Assembly: GCA_900766925.1 (NCBI GenBank)
Contig: CAAFXG010000454.1
Span: 1-64,000 of the forward strand
Direction of reading: 5' to 3'
DNA: 64,000 nt
Origin: Lachnospiraceae bacterium
GTDB lineage: Bacteria; Bacillota; Clostridia; Lachnospirales; Lachnospiraceae
This document shows, one piece after another, positions 16,966 through 24,662 of the stretch. Position numbers and translations under genes: made by a program. The first letter of the stretch is position 1. Every line of letters begins with the position of its first letter. The notes under the pieces are model-generated. The model saw nothing but the letters and a program-made list of their open reading frames with translations. It was not told the origin of the DNA and searched no databases.

Positions 16966-17922
16966 GTGTTTGAATTTGAAAAACCTAAAATTGAGATCGC
17001 TGAGATTTCTGAGGACAACAAGTACGGAAGATTTGTAGTGGAGCCTTTAGAGAGAGGTTATGGTACAACACTTGGTAATTCGCTTAGAAGAATTATGTTG
17101 TCATCATTACCGGGAACAGCAGTAAGCATGATTAAAATCAAGGGCGTATTGCATGAGTTTTCATCTATTCCGGGTGTAAAGGAAGATGTTACTGAGATTG
17201 TTATGAATATTAAGAATCTCTGCATCAAGAATAATGGTTCTACAAACGAGATAAAGACAGCATATATAGATGCTTCAGGCGATCAGGTTGTTACAGCAGG
17301 CGATATTCAGATTGATGGAGATCTTGAGATTTTGAATCCTGACCTTGTCATTGCGAACTTGAGCGGTGCTGACGCAAGTCTTGAGATGGAACTTACAATT
17401 ACCAATGGTAGAGGATATGTTGGTTCAGACAAGAATAAGGAACTTGATACATCAATTGATGCTATTGCTGTAGATTCAATTTACACACCTGTTGAGCGTG
17501 TAAACCTCACTGTAGAGAATACACGTGTCGGACAGATTACAGATTATGATAAGCTCACACTTGATGTATATACTAACGGTACATTGGCACCTGACGAGGC
17601 TGTAAGCCTTGCTGCCAAGGTATTGAGTGAGCATTTGAATCTCTTCATTGATCTTTCTGAGAATGCCAAGACAGTTGATGTCATGGTTGAGAAGACAGAT
17701 GATGAGAAGGAGAAGGTTCTTGAGATGAACATAGATGAGCTTGAGCTTTCAGTTCGTTCATATAATTGTTTAAAGAGAGCCGGTATTAATACAGTAGAAG
17801 AGTTAACTAATAAGACTTCTGAGGATATGATGAAGGTACGTAACCTTGGTCGTAAGTCTCTTGAGGAAGTATTGGCTAAGCTTAAAGAATTAGGATTATC
17901 TCTTAAGTTAGGTGACGAGTAG
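16966..17922 (+). CDS. rpoA: RNA polymerase subunit alpha
   Basis: 318 residues, GTG start (MFEFEKPKIEIAEI) after GAAGGAGGG. N-terminal dimerisation domain with ERGYGTTLGNSLRRIMLSSLPG, and a C-terminal helix-hairpin-helix domain (ELSVRSYNCLKRAGINTVEELT...VRNLGRKSLEEV) that contacts UP elements and activators. Normal length. Confidence 0.97.
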   Translation: MFEFEKPKIEIAEISEDNKYGRFVVEPLERGYGTTLGNSLRRIMLSSLPGTAVSMIKIKGVLHEFSSIPGVKEDVTEIVMNIKNLCIKNNGSTNEIKTAYIDASGDQVVTAGDIQIDGDLEILNPDLVIANLSGADASLEMELTITNGRGYVGSDKNKELDTSIDAIAVDSIYTPVERVNLTVENTRVGQITDYDKLTLDVYTNGTLAPDEAVSLAAKVLSEHLNLFIDLSENAKTVDVMVEKTDDEKEKVLEMNIDELELSVRSYNCLKRAGINTVEELTNKTSEDMMKVRNLGRKSLEEVLAKLKELGLSLKLGDE

Positions 17923-17999
17923 GAGATTAATCAATTACCACTCACGCTGAATAATAGTAAGCACAGTGAAGACCCAATTGGGTAAGGAGGAAATTTATT

Positions 18000-18536
18000 A
18001 TGGCAATGTATAGAAAGCTTGGAAAGAAGTCAGATCAGAGAATCGCATTACTCCGTAATCAGGTAACACAGTTACTTTACCACGGAAAGATTGAGACTAC
18101 TGAAGCCAGAGCTAAGGAAGTTCGTAAGATTGCAGAGCATCTTATTACATTAGCAGTTAAGGAAAAGGATAACTATGATGAGGTTACAGTAACTGCTAAG
18201 GTTGCAAAGAAAGACAAAGATGGCAAGAGAATCAAGGAAGTTGTTGATGGCAAGAAGGTAACTCAGTATGATGAGGTAGAGAAGACAGTTAAGAAGGATC
18301 AGCCTTCAAGACTTCATGCCAGAAGACAGATGCTTAAGGTTTTATACCCTGTTGTTGAGGTTCCTACAGAGGCAGCCGGTAAGAAGGCTGGTACTAAGAA
18401 GATTGACCTTACAGCAAAGTTATTTGACGAGTATGGAACAAAGTATGCCGGCCGTAAGGGTGGTTACACAAGAATAGTTAAGATTGGTGAGCGTCGCGGT
18501 GATGGTGCCATGAAGGTAATTCTTGAGTTAGTATAA
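18000..18536 (+). CDS. rplQ: 50S ribosomal protein L17 with an internal insertion
   Basis: L17 core sequences are clear: MAMYRKLGKKSDQRIALLRNQVTQLL at the N-terminus and KYAGRKGGYTRIVKIGERRGDGA at the C-terminus. The protein is 178 residues against about 115-130 for most bacteria. The extra ~45 residues, charged and rich in Lys, Asp and Val (about residues 57-101), sit where L17 normally runs directly into the LHARRQ helix. AAGGAGG precedes the ATG. Last gene of the superoperon. Confidence 0.95.
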   Translation: MAMYRKLGKKSDQRIALLRNQVTQLLYHGKIETTEARAKEVRKIAEHLITLAVKEKDNYDEVTVTAKVAKKDKDGKRIKEVVDGKKVTQYDEVEKTVKKDQPSRLHARRQMLKVLYPVVEVPTEAAGKKAGTKKIDLTAKLFDEYGTKYAGRKGGYTRIVKIGERRGDGAMKVILELV

Positions 18537-18547
18537 TTAATCTATAT

Positions 18548-18590
18548 AAAGAGCTTGGGTTTCCCTGTAGGGAAGCCCAAGCTCTTTTGT
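18548..18590 (+). terminator. Intrinsic terminator of the ribosomal superoperon
   Basis: AAAGAGCTTGGGTTTCCC pairs with GGGAAGCCCAAGCTCTTTT around a CTGTA loop, giving a ~17-bp stem followed by TTTT. The A run on the other side makes it able to act on both strands, stopping the convergent gene at 18628 too. Confidence 0.95.
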
Positions 18591-18627
18591 ATTATAGGGA
18601 AGTTCGCGGATACTAAACTCTATTGCT

Positions 18628-19491
18628 TTATTCCCAAGGAATCAGATACATCAGATAAGTGCTCTCATTGCTCAGCTGATAAACATGGTATAACTCCGTC
18701 TTGTCTGAAAGTGTAGAAATATCTATGTCTGCTAAATTGTCAGCGGTTATTGTATCATTATTTAATACAAGGGCATCGCAGGACTTTGTCGATGAAATAT
18801 TATCAAAAAGAAGCGGATAGCTGCTATACATTTCCTTGTAGGATAAGGTTTTGTTCGTTGAAACATCGGTGTAATAGTTTACCGGTTCGGAACGCTTAAA
18901 TATTTCGCCAAAGTATTGGGACATATTATTAGAAAAATGATTTCCGATATACCGGGAACTATAAATAGGCTTATTGTTTGCTATGGCGAACAGGGTTCCG
19001 TTTTCTGTTATATAGATTTCGTGTATTTCATTTTCATCATATCGGTAAAAGGTAATCTTCCAAAAATATGCTGAGTATGTGTGGAAGGTGGTTTCCGTGC
19101 ATTTGTAATAGTGAGTGTCCCATGAATACCAATTGTCATACGAAGAATCAAAAACATAAGGATAGCATCCGAATCCTGCCAGTGTTGATATTGCAGCTCT
19201 TGCACTATCTACCGCAGTCACCTCACTTATATTGGAATATGAGGGGTCTATTTCCACTATTTCACTTTCCCATGAACCCGAAATAAGCTTAAGACGCTCG
19301 TATTCAGACAGCTTCTCAGAGGCATTTCTGGATATTGCCGAATTGGACACCTGATAGAGAGATTCATCTATTTTGGTAGAGGTATTAAGTTTAGAGGCAA
19401 ATGTAAGGTGAAGCAGAATCCCCGGAATTGAAATACCGGCAAGGGTAATCACCACAAACAGTGTTATTAATAAAATCTTCTTGTATTTCAT
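18628..19491 (-). CDS. Hypothetical membrane-anchored extracytoplasmic protein
   Basis: 287 residues: a lysine-rich start (MKYKKILL), one membrane segment at about residues 5-27, then a soluble region rich in Ser, Tyr and Trp. No catalytic motif or family is recognised. The frame is open 15 codons upstream, but GAGG seven bases before the ATG at 19491 selects this start. It is divergent from the lipoprotein gene at 19743 and shares its intergenic region with a candidate response-regulator box, so it may belong to the same envelope-related locus. Confidence 0.65.
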   Translation of the reverse strand: MKYKKILLITLFVVITLAGISIPGILLHLTFASKLNTSTKIDESLYQVSNSAISRNASEKLSEYERLKLISGSWESEIVEIDPSYSNISEVTAVDSARAAISTLAGFGCYPYVFDSSYDNWYSWDTHYYKCTETTFHTYSAYFWKITFYRYDENEIHEIYITENGTLFAIANNKPIYSSRYIGNHFSNNMSQYFGEIFKRSEPVNYYTDVSTNKTLSYKEMYSSYPLLFDNISSTKSCDALVLNNDTITADNLADIDISTLSDKTELYHVYQLSNESTYLMYLIPWE

Positions 19492-19615
19492 AAGTATCCT
19501 CTTTTTTGTATAATTGTGTACAGATACCATATCCAATAAGACAGCAGTTCATTTTAGGATAGACGTTTATGTACTAACAACAATATAACATTGATTATAA
19601 CATAAAATTATATAC

Positions 19616-19674
19616 AAAATGCATCATTTCACAACATCCTATGATGCATTTTAGATGCAAAAATATTTTAGAAT
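19616..19674 (+). promoter_or_regulatory. Candidate response-regulator box and promoter before the first lipoprotein gene
   Basis: AAAATGCATCAT (19616-19627) and ATGATGCATTTT (19641-19652) form a perfect 12-bp inverted repeat. Overlapping it, GATGCATTTTAGATGCA (19643-19659) contains GATGCA twice with an 11-base period. Nine bases further is TAGAAT (19669-19674), a likely -10. The same box with the same 9-base spacing recurs at 23590-23621. Direct 11-base repeats overlapping the -35 position are what OmpR-type activators bind. Confidence 0.6.
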
Positions 19675-19742
19675 TATTTTGGGAGGAATCCTATTGATGA
19701 AATCAATGGAATTATCTCATATTAAAGGAGGAAAAAGCGTAT

Positions 19743-21194
19743 ATGAAAGCCGGGAATATATTAAAATTTGGAGTGATTATAACTGCATTCATTTTGTTGT
19801 GTGCATGCGAAAAAAAGGAAGTTGTATATGTAGATAATCAGGATGAAAATATTAGTGAGGAGCAGGAGATAAAGGATGATACTTCTGTGTCAGGTAATAC
19901 CGGTGGTGTATATGATCCGAAGTCTGAGCAACCCATCGCTGATATGATTAATATTACAGACAGCTACAAATGGAAAGAGGATATTATATTAAATGAGGGT
20001 GGAAGTGCAATATTAAGTGCTAAGATAAGCGTTGAATATGAGAAGGAGCCTGTTGTAGTTTACACCGAGAAGCATTCATTTACGAATGCTGACAAGAAAA
20101 CTATAGCAAACTATTTTTTTGAACAGGATAGCATAAAGCTTGATTTGGATGAATATCCAACCAAAGAATCGGTTCAAAAGAAATTAGACAGCTTTTATGA
20201 AATAAAGGAAAGGGTGGATGAAAACAAGTATGGATATATGAAGCCGACAAGAATCCAACAAGAATTTCTTGAGAGAGAAGAACAGGCACTTTTGACGGCA
20301 CTTTCTGATGCACCTATTTCCGGCGATATTTCTGCGGAATTAAAGGATTACAGTGGGAAATATTTTGCAGGAATGTCAAATGGTATTGAAGCGGGCTTGC
20401 GATTCGAAACCAATACCGATAATGACGTGTCGGGATTCATATACGAGGTTAAAAATTATAAAGATGTTGTGAAAACTGACTCAGATATTTTATTTGCAAC
20501 ACAACATGCTTATGGGGAGGAAAGAGAAAACCATTGCGAGATGACAAGGGAGCAAATGTATGAGCTTGCAGATAAGACATTGAAGGGGCTTGGAATTGAT
20601 AATATGACAACGTGGTATTCAGAGGATCTTACATGGTGTCTTGAAAATGGTGAGTATTACTGCGATGGATACAAGGTTGCCTATATTCCGAAATTTGATG
20701 AGATAATATACTATATGTTAAATAATAATAATTTAATTGAAAACTATGGATATATTAATACGTTCCAGGATATACCCGTATATCCTGACGAGTATGTTGA
20801 AGTCTGGATAAATGATTCGGGTGTTATCAGGATGGTATGCTACGGATTAATCGATGTAGAACGTATTACAACGACAAAGCTTCTCGGATATGAGCAAATC
20901 AAGGAATGTGTTCGTGAAGCGGTGAGAAACAAGCCGGGGATAAATGGCACGAATTATGGAATCTTCAGCTTTACTTACCATAGAACAATTGATAAGGATA
21001 AGAATGGAAGCTATATTTATTTACCTATATGGGTGCTTGATGATTATCAGGGAAATTCTATAGCGGTTAATGCAATTGACGGAACCGTTTTGGATGCACA
21101 GGAATATTTTGTCCCATCCTTCACAAGATATGAAGAATGGGAGAGTGACTACAATTCTCAATGGTTTTATGAATATTCGCAGGAAGGTAAGTAA
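19743..21194 (+). CDS. Lipoprotein, paralogue of the two lipoproteins at 31.3-34.2 kb
   Basis: 483 residues with a type II signal peptide ending in a lipobox-like LLCAC, lipidated Cys at about residue 22, then an acidic spacer. The body resembles the proteins at 31319 and 32773: shared elements are a KxxIxNYF/KYF-D-SI block, a KDYSG/DYNG motif, a late LLGYEQIKE/LLDFDKIKE block, and a final IYLPIWVLD/CYIPVWRLD plus NAMDGT/S-I motif. I recall such proteins in Lachnospiraceae as a domain-of-unknown-function family (possibly DUF6034, unverified). Function unknown; the link to an exporter and a two-component system suggests an envelope sensor or accessory role. AAAGGAGG precedes the ATG. Confidence 0.75.
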   Translation: MKAGNILKFGVIITAFILLCACEKKEVVYVDNQDENISEEQEIKDDTSVSGNTGGVYDPKSEQPIADMINITDSYKWKEDIILNEGGSAILSAKISVEYEKEPVVVYTEKHSFTNADKKTIANYFFEQDSIKLDLDEYPTKESVQKKLDSFYEIKERVDENKYGYMKPTRIQQEFLEREEQALLTALSDAPISGDISAELKDYSGKYFAGMSNGIEAGLRFETNTDNDVSGFIYEVKNYKDVVKTDSDILFATQHAYGEERENHCEMTREQMYELADKTLKGLGIDNMTTWYSEDLTWCLENGEYYCDGYKVAYIPKFDEIIYYMLNNNNLIENYGYINTFQDIPVYPDEYVEVWINDSGVIRMVCYGLIDVERITTTKLLGYEQIKECVREAVRNKPGINGTNYGIFSFTYHRTIDKDKNGSYIYLPIWVLDDYQGNSIAVNAIDGTVLDAQEYFVPSFTRYEEWESDYNSQWFYEYSQEGK

Positions 21195-21217
21195 TTAACC
21201 AGTCCGGAATCGGTTAT

Positions 21218-22627
21218 TTAGTTTAATGGCAGGGTGACGGACATGGTTGTACCCTTACCGGGTGCACTTTCAATATCCAGAGTAGCATTATGACGTTTTA
21301 TGATTAGAGCAACAAGGGACATGCCAAGACCGGCACCCCCCTCAGCTCTCGAACGGGATTTGTCTGCCATATAAAATTCATCGCAGATATGCGACTTGGT
21401 TTCTTCGTCCATACCGTGTCCAAAATCTTTTACTGAAAATGTATAGGAATCCTCTTTTATTTCACCGTGAAAGAGGATTCTTTCATTGTTAGGTGATGCC
21501 TTCCTGGCATTATCAATTATATTTATAAAGACAGTTTTTAGCAGCTCGCTTTCCCCGTAAATTACCGACGGGGCAATATCGGTAACAAGAGTAAGGCCTT
21601 TTTTGGATAGCAACGGGTTCATGCTGTCTGCTATTTCTGATACAAGCTCTGTGGTGTTTAATTCGCTCAGCTCAAGCTCGTTATCCTTGAGATAAATAAG
21701 GTCGAATAATTTCATCGACATGGATTCAAGTCGTTTGCCCTCACTGTAAATGTATTGATATGCCATGTCCCTGTTGTTGTCGGAGAGATTTTTGCTACGC
21801 AGGGTATCAGCATAGCCGATTATTGCCGTCATAGGTGTTTTTATTTCATGGGTAAAATCCGCTACAAACTGCTCTCTTTGCTTAACCATCTGGTGAAGCT
21901 CTTCAATATGCTCAGCTATTGCAAGTGTCATATTGTTGAATTTTTCGGTAAGCTTGCCGATTTCGTCATCTGAATCAATATCTGCAAGTACCGTGTAATC
22001 ACCACTTGCCACCGTATCGGTAACCTCGTTGAGCTTTTCTAAGGGCTTTGTAAGCCTTGTGCTTATAAAATATAAAAATACTGCACATATAAATAAAACG
22101 GCAAGAATCAGAACAACCATATATTTAATCTGGTCATATAAAATAGAATATGTTCCGGTTACATTTCTGATTGTAATTATGTACAAATCGGATTCGTTTA
22201 AAATGCTCTGTGATGCCACAAAGAGGTTATAATTGTCACCATTCCTTGTTGTAACATAGAATTTACTGCCAAGCTCAAGTGTTGAATACAGATTATCCGG
22301 TATTTCCGGCAAATGCTCGGCGTTGGTATAAAGGACACTTCCGTCATATATCAGGGTTAGGGTTGTAGTTCCGTTTAGAAGTTGTCTGCCTGTAGATGTG
22401 GCAGCACTTAAAAGCTCGTCGGAAATGTCTTTTGTTTTTTGGCTAAGTGCGTCCAGTAATTGATATTCCACCGATGCCTGCAGGAGATTGTGTTCTTCAA
22501 TTGCATAATCTGTCTGTAAACCGAGAATCTGGTTGAAATTACGGTAAATCATAATAAACCCCAGCACTCCTAATGCTACGGAAATAATTGCAATATTTAG
22601 CATGATTACTTTATTTCTGAATTTCAT
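21218..22627 (-). CDS. Sensor histidine kinase
   Basis: 469 residues. Membrane helix at about 9-27, an extracytoplasmic sensor domain (28-167), a second helix at about 168-188, and a HAMP linker (TRLTKPLEKLNEV). A dimerisation/phosphoacceptor domain carries His260 in VADFTHEIKTPMTAIIGY. The ATPase domain has the N-box Asn373 (NIIDNARKAS), G1 FGHGMDEE and G2 GGAGLGMSLV. All catalytic motifs are intact. It lies 21 bases after its response regulator on the same strand. The external domain could sense the exporter's substrate or envelope stress; that is inference. Confidence 0.92.
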   Translation of the reverse strand: MKFRNKVIMLNIAIISVALGVLGFIMIYRNFNQILGLQTDYAIEEHNLLQASVEYQLLDALSQKTKDISDELLSAATSTGRQLLNGTTTLTLIYDGSVLYTNAEHLPEIPDNLYSTLELGSKFYVTTRNGDNYNLFVASQSILNESDLYIITIRNVTGTYSILYDQIKYMVVLILAVLFICAVFLYFISTRLTKPLEKLNEVTDTVASGDYTVLADIDSDDEIGKLTEKFNNMTLAIAEHIEELHQMVKQREQFVADFTHEIKTPMTAIIGYADTLRSKNLSDNNRDMAYQYIYSEGKRLESMSMKLFDLIYLKDNELELSELNTTELVSEIADSMNPLLSKKGLTLVTDIAPSVIYGESELLKTVFINIIDNARKASPNNERILFHGEIKEDSYTFSVKDFGHGMDEETKSHICDEFYMADKSRSRAEGGAGLGMSLVALIIKRHNATLDIESAPGKGTTMSVTLPLN

Positions 22628-22648
22628 ATGGTTCTCCCGGGGAATTGT

Positions 22649-23317
22649 TTATTCTCTTGAATCAAGTCGGTAGCCTGACCGGTACAGAGTCTTTAAATGT
22701 TTGCTAAGGCCGGCTTTTTTGCGAAGGCGTTGTATGTGGAGTTCAAGTGTACGTGTGTTGCCGTCGTATTCCGTTTCCCAGACATTTTCATAAATTGTAT
22801 CACGATGTAAAACCAGATCCTTGTTTCTGACTAAGTACACCAGCAATTCGAATTCCTTAGGTGTAAGGTCAATAAGTTCACCGTTTCGTGTTACATTTTG
22901 CTTGTCGAGTTCTATTATCAAATCAGAAAATGCCAGTATTTCTTCATTTTTGTGGAAACGCCTCAGGACAACATTTACTCTGGCAAGCAGCTCCGAAATC
23001 TCAAAGGGTTTAATGATATAATCCTCTGCTCCGAGGTTAAGCCCCTTAACACGGTCGTCTAAGGATGCCTTTGCGGTTAAAAAAATAACCGGTATATTGA
23101 GTGGTTTAATGTATTCTAAGAGCTCATAGCCGTCAATTTCAGGAAGCATTATATCGAGTAATGCAAGATCATAGGTATGCTCCTCAAGCAAATCTGCTGC
23201 TGTACCACCATCATTTGCAACTGTGCATGTATAACCCTCAGCTTCAAGGTTCATCTTAATCAAAGAAGAAATCGCAATCTCATCCTCTACTATCAAAATT
23301 TTCGTCTGTTTTGCCAT
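22649..23317 (-). CDS. OmpR/PhoB-type response regulator
   Basis: 222 residues. Receiver domain with the acidic pair Glu11-Asp12, phosphoacceptor Asp55 (LALLDIMLP) and Lys in the FLTAKAS motif; C-terminal winged helix with LTPKEFELLVYLVRN and a terminal RLRKKAGLSKHLKTLYRSGYRLD wing. The frame is open 19 codons upstream, but GGGGGAT precedes the ATG at 23317, which begins the receiver directly. A large palindrome lies 36 bases upstream. It probably binds the shared 17-bp boxes at 19643 and 23590. Confidence 0.93.
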   Translation of the reverse strand: MAKQTKILIVEDEIAISSLIKMNLEAEGYTCTVANDGGTAADLLEEHTYDLALLDIMLPEIDGYELLEYIKPLNIPVIFLTAKASLDDRVKGLNLGAEDYIIKPFEISELLARVNVVLRRFHKNEEILAFSDLIIELDKQNVTRNGELIDLTPKEFELLVYLVRNKDLVLHRDTIYENVWETEYDGNTRTLELHIQRLRKKAGLSKHLKTLYRSGYRLDSRE

Positions 23318-23352
23318 GTTATCCCCCGGTTTATCATCTGGTAATTTGTTTT

Positions 23353-23533
23353 TGTGGTTGTGGAGCTGTCGCATGGACGGTAAATAGAAGTGATTTTAAG
23401 ACGCGTTTGCACTCGTTGATAACGTAGCAGTACTAAACTCGCATAAAATACATGCTCGTTAAGTGCTGACGTTATCAATACGGTCTTAAATATCACTTCT
23501 ATTTACCGTCCATGCGACAGCTCCATAACCACA
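23353..23533. repeat. 181-bp imperfect palindrome upstream of the response regulator
   Basis: The outer ~42 bases of each arm are nearly identical when one is reverse-complemented: GTGGTTGTGGAGCTGTCGCA... on the left, GTGGTTATGGAGCTGTCGCA... from the right, with one mismatch and a 2-base indel. The arms continue with TTGATAACGT on both sides almost to a small central loop (ATAAAATACAT region). No clear target duplication is visible. It could be a MITE-like insertion, or a very stable RNA hairpin in the regulator's 5' leader. Confidence 0.9.
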
Positions 23534-23561
23534 CATACCATAATACAAAAAGATTATATCA

Positions 23562-23621
23562 AAAATGCATCTGATATTAAAGTGAAACAGATAACTTTTA
23601 GATGCAATGCTGTGTTAGTAT
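23562..23621 (+). promoter_or_regulatory. Candidate response-regulator box and promoter of the exporter operon
   Basis: AAAATGCATC (23562-23571), then GATAACTTTTAGATGCA (23590-23606), then TAGTAT (23616-23621) nine bases on. The element copies the arrangement at 19616-19674: the gap between the upstream AAAATGCATC and the TTTTAGATGCAA is 24 bases here and 23 there. Confidence 0.6.
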
Positions 23622-23654
23622 GATGGTAAGCCGATGGGAAAGGGGCAGACTGAA

Positions 23655-24662
23655 ATGATTAATAATATAGTGAACAGAAAAACAACATTTTTATTGTGTA
23701 TAGCTGCAATCAGCGGATTGTTGATTGGATGTGATAGTAAGGTTGCCGGGGGCGAATACATTCCTCTCGTCAGAGAGGAATATGAGAAGGAAATTTACTC
23801 ATCAGTTCAGGTGGAGACCGGGACAATAACTCCGGAGCTTAATCTAAGGCTAAAGCCTGATGAATATGAGATTATTTCATATTCAATAAATAAGGACATG
23901 CTTGAGGTTGAAGAGATTAATGTTGAAAGAGGCAATAGGGTTAATGCCGGAACGGTTATGGTTGTGTTTAAGAATGATGGTATCAAGGAGGCAATTGAGG
24001 AATATAAGAACAGACGCGAAGAGGATGTAATGCTTATTGAGCATTATACAAGACTTCAGTCTATTGACAGCAGTGTCAGCTATCAAGAGGAGATTAACAG
24101 TCTGAATTCGGACATATCCGTAATTGATGCATACATAAAGGAAGAACAGGCCAAATTAGACGATTATCAGATTGTTGCGGAGCGGTCAGGTGTGGTTACA
24201 AGAATCTCTGATGAATTATATAACGGTTATGCAACCAAGAAAAATAACCTTATTAATGTTGTGTCAGGTTCTTCAAATTATGTTGCAACAACCTCAGATG
24301 ACTACAAATTTGAAATTGATGCGGAATATGAGGCAACCTCGGGGGTTGCGAATTATACTCTTAAGCTTATTGAAATCGAAGAGGTTGAAAATGGAAGGCG
24401 ACTTACCTTTGAACCAGTTTCTGATATGTCGGCGGTGGCGGAGACGGATGAGGTAAATATTCTGATTAAGAAGCCGGAGATTAAAAACGCGATTTATGTT
24501 GATGAAAATGCAATTACAACAATAGAGGATAAAACCTATTTATTTACATTAGATGATGACGGATACAGACACGCAGTGGAGGTTAAAGTAGATAACATAA
24601 TTGACGGTTATGCCATACTGGAACAGGGAATTGAAGCAGGAGAGTGGGTGACAATACAATGA
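23655..24662 (+). CDS. Lipoprotein membrane-fusion (HlyD/MacA-like) protein
   Basis: 335 residues. A lipobox-like LLIGC places the lipidated Cys at about residue 26, which would anchor the protein to the outer face of the membrane. Then come a short biotinyl-lipoyl-like half (EVEEINVERGNRVNAGTVMVVF), a coiled hairpin (about 100-145), the second half (YQIVAERSGVVTRISDEL) and a beta-barrel region ending with YAILEQGIEAGEWVTIQ. These are membrane-fusion/adaptor features of MacA-type exporters. GGGG 9 bases before the ATG at 23655 favours this start over one seven codons upstream. Its stop overlaps the next start (ATGA). Confidence 0.82.
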   Translation: MINNIVNRKTTFLLCIAAISGLLIGCDSKVAGGEYIPLVREEYEKEIYSSVQVETGTITPELNLRLKPDEYEIISYSINKDMLEVEEINVERGNRVNAGTVMVVFKNDGIKEAIEEYKNRREEDVMLIEHYTRLQSIDSSVSYQEEINSLNSDISVIDAYIKEEQAKLDDYQIVAERSGVVTRISDELYNGYATKKNNLINVVSGSSNYVATTSDDYKFEIDAEYEATSGVANYTLKLIEIEEVENGRRLTFEPVSDMSAVAETDEVNILIKKPEIKNAIYVDENAITTIEDKTYLFTLDDDGYRHAVEVKVDNIIDGYAILEQGIEAGEWVTIQ

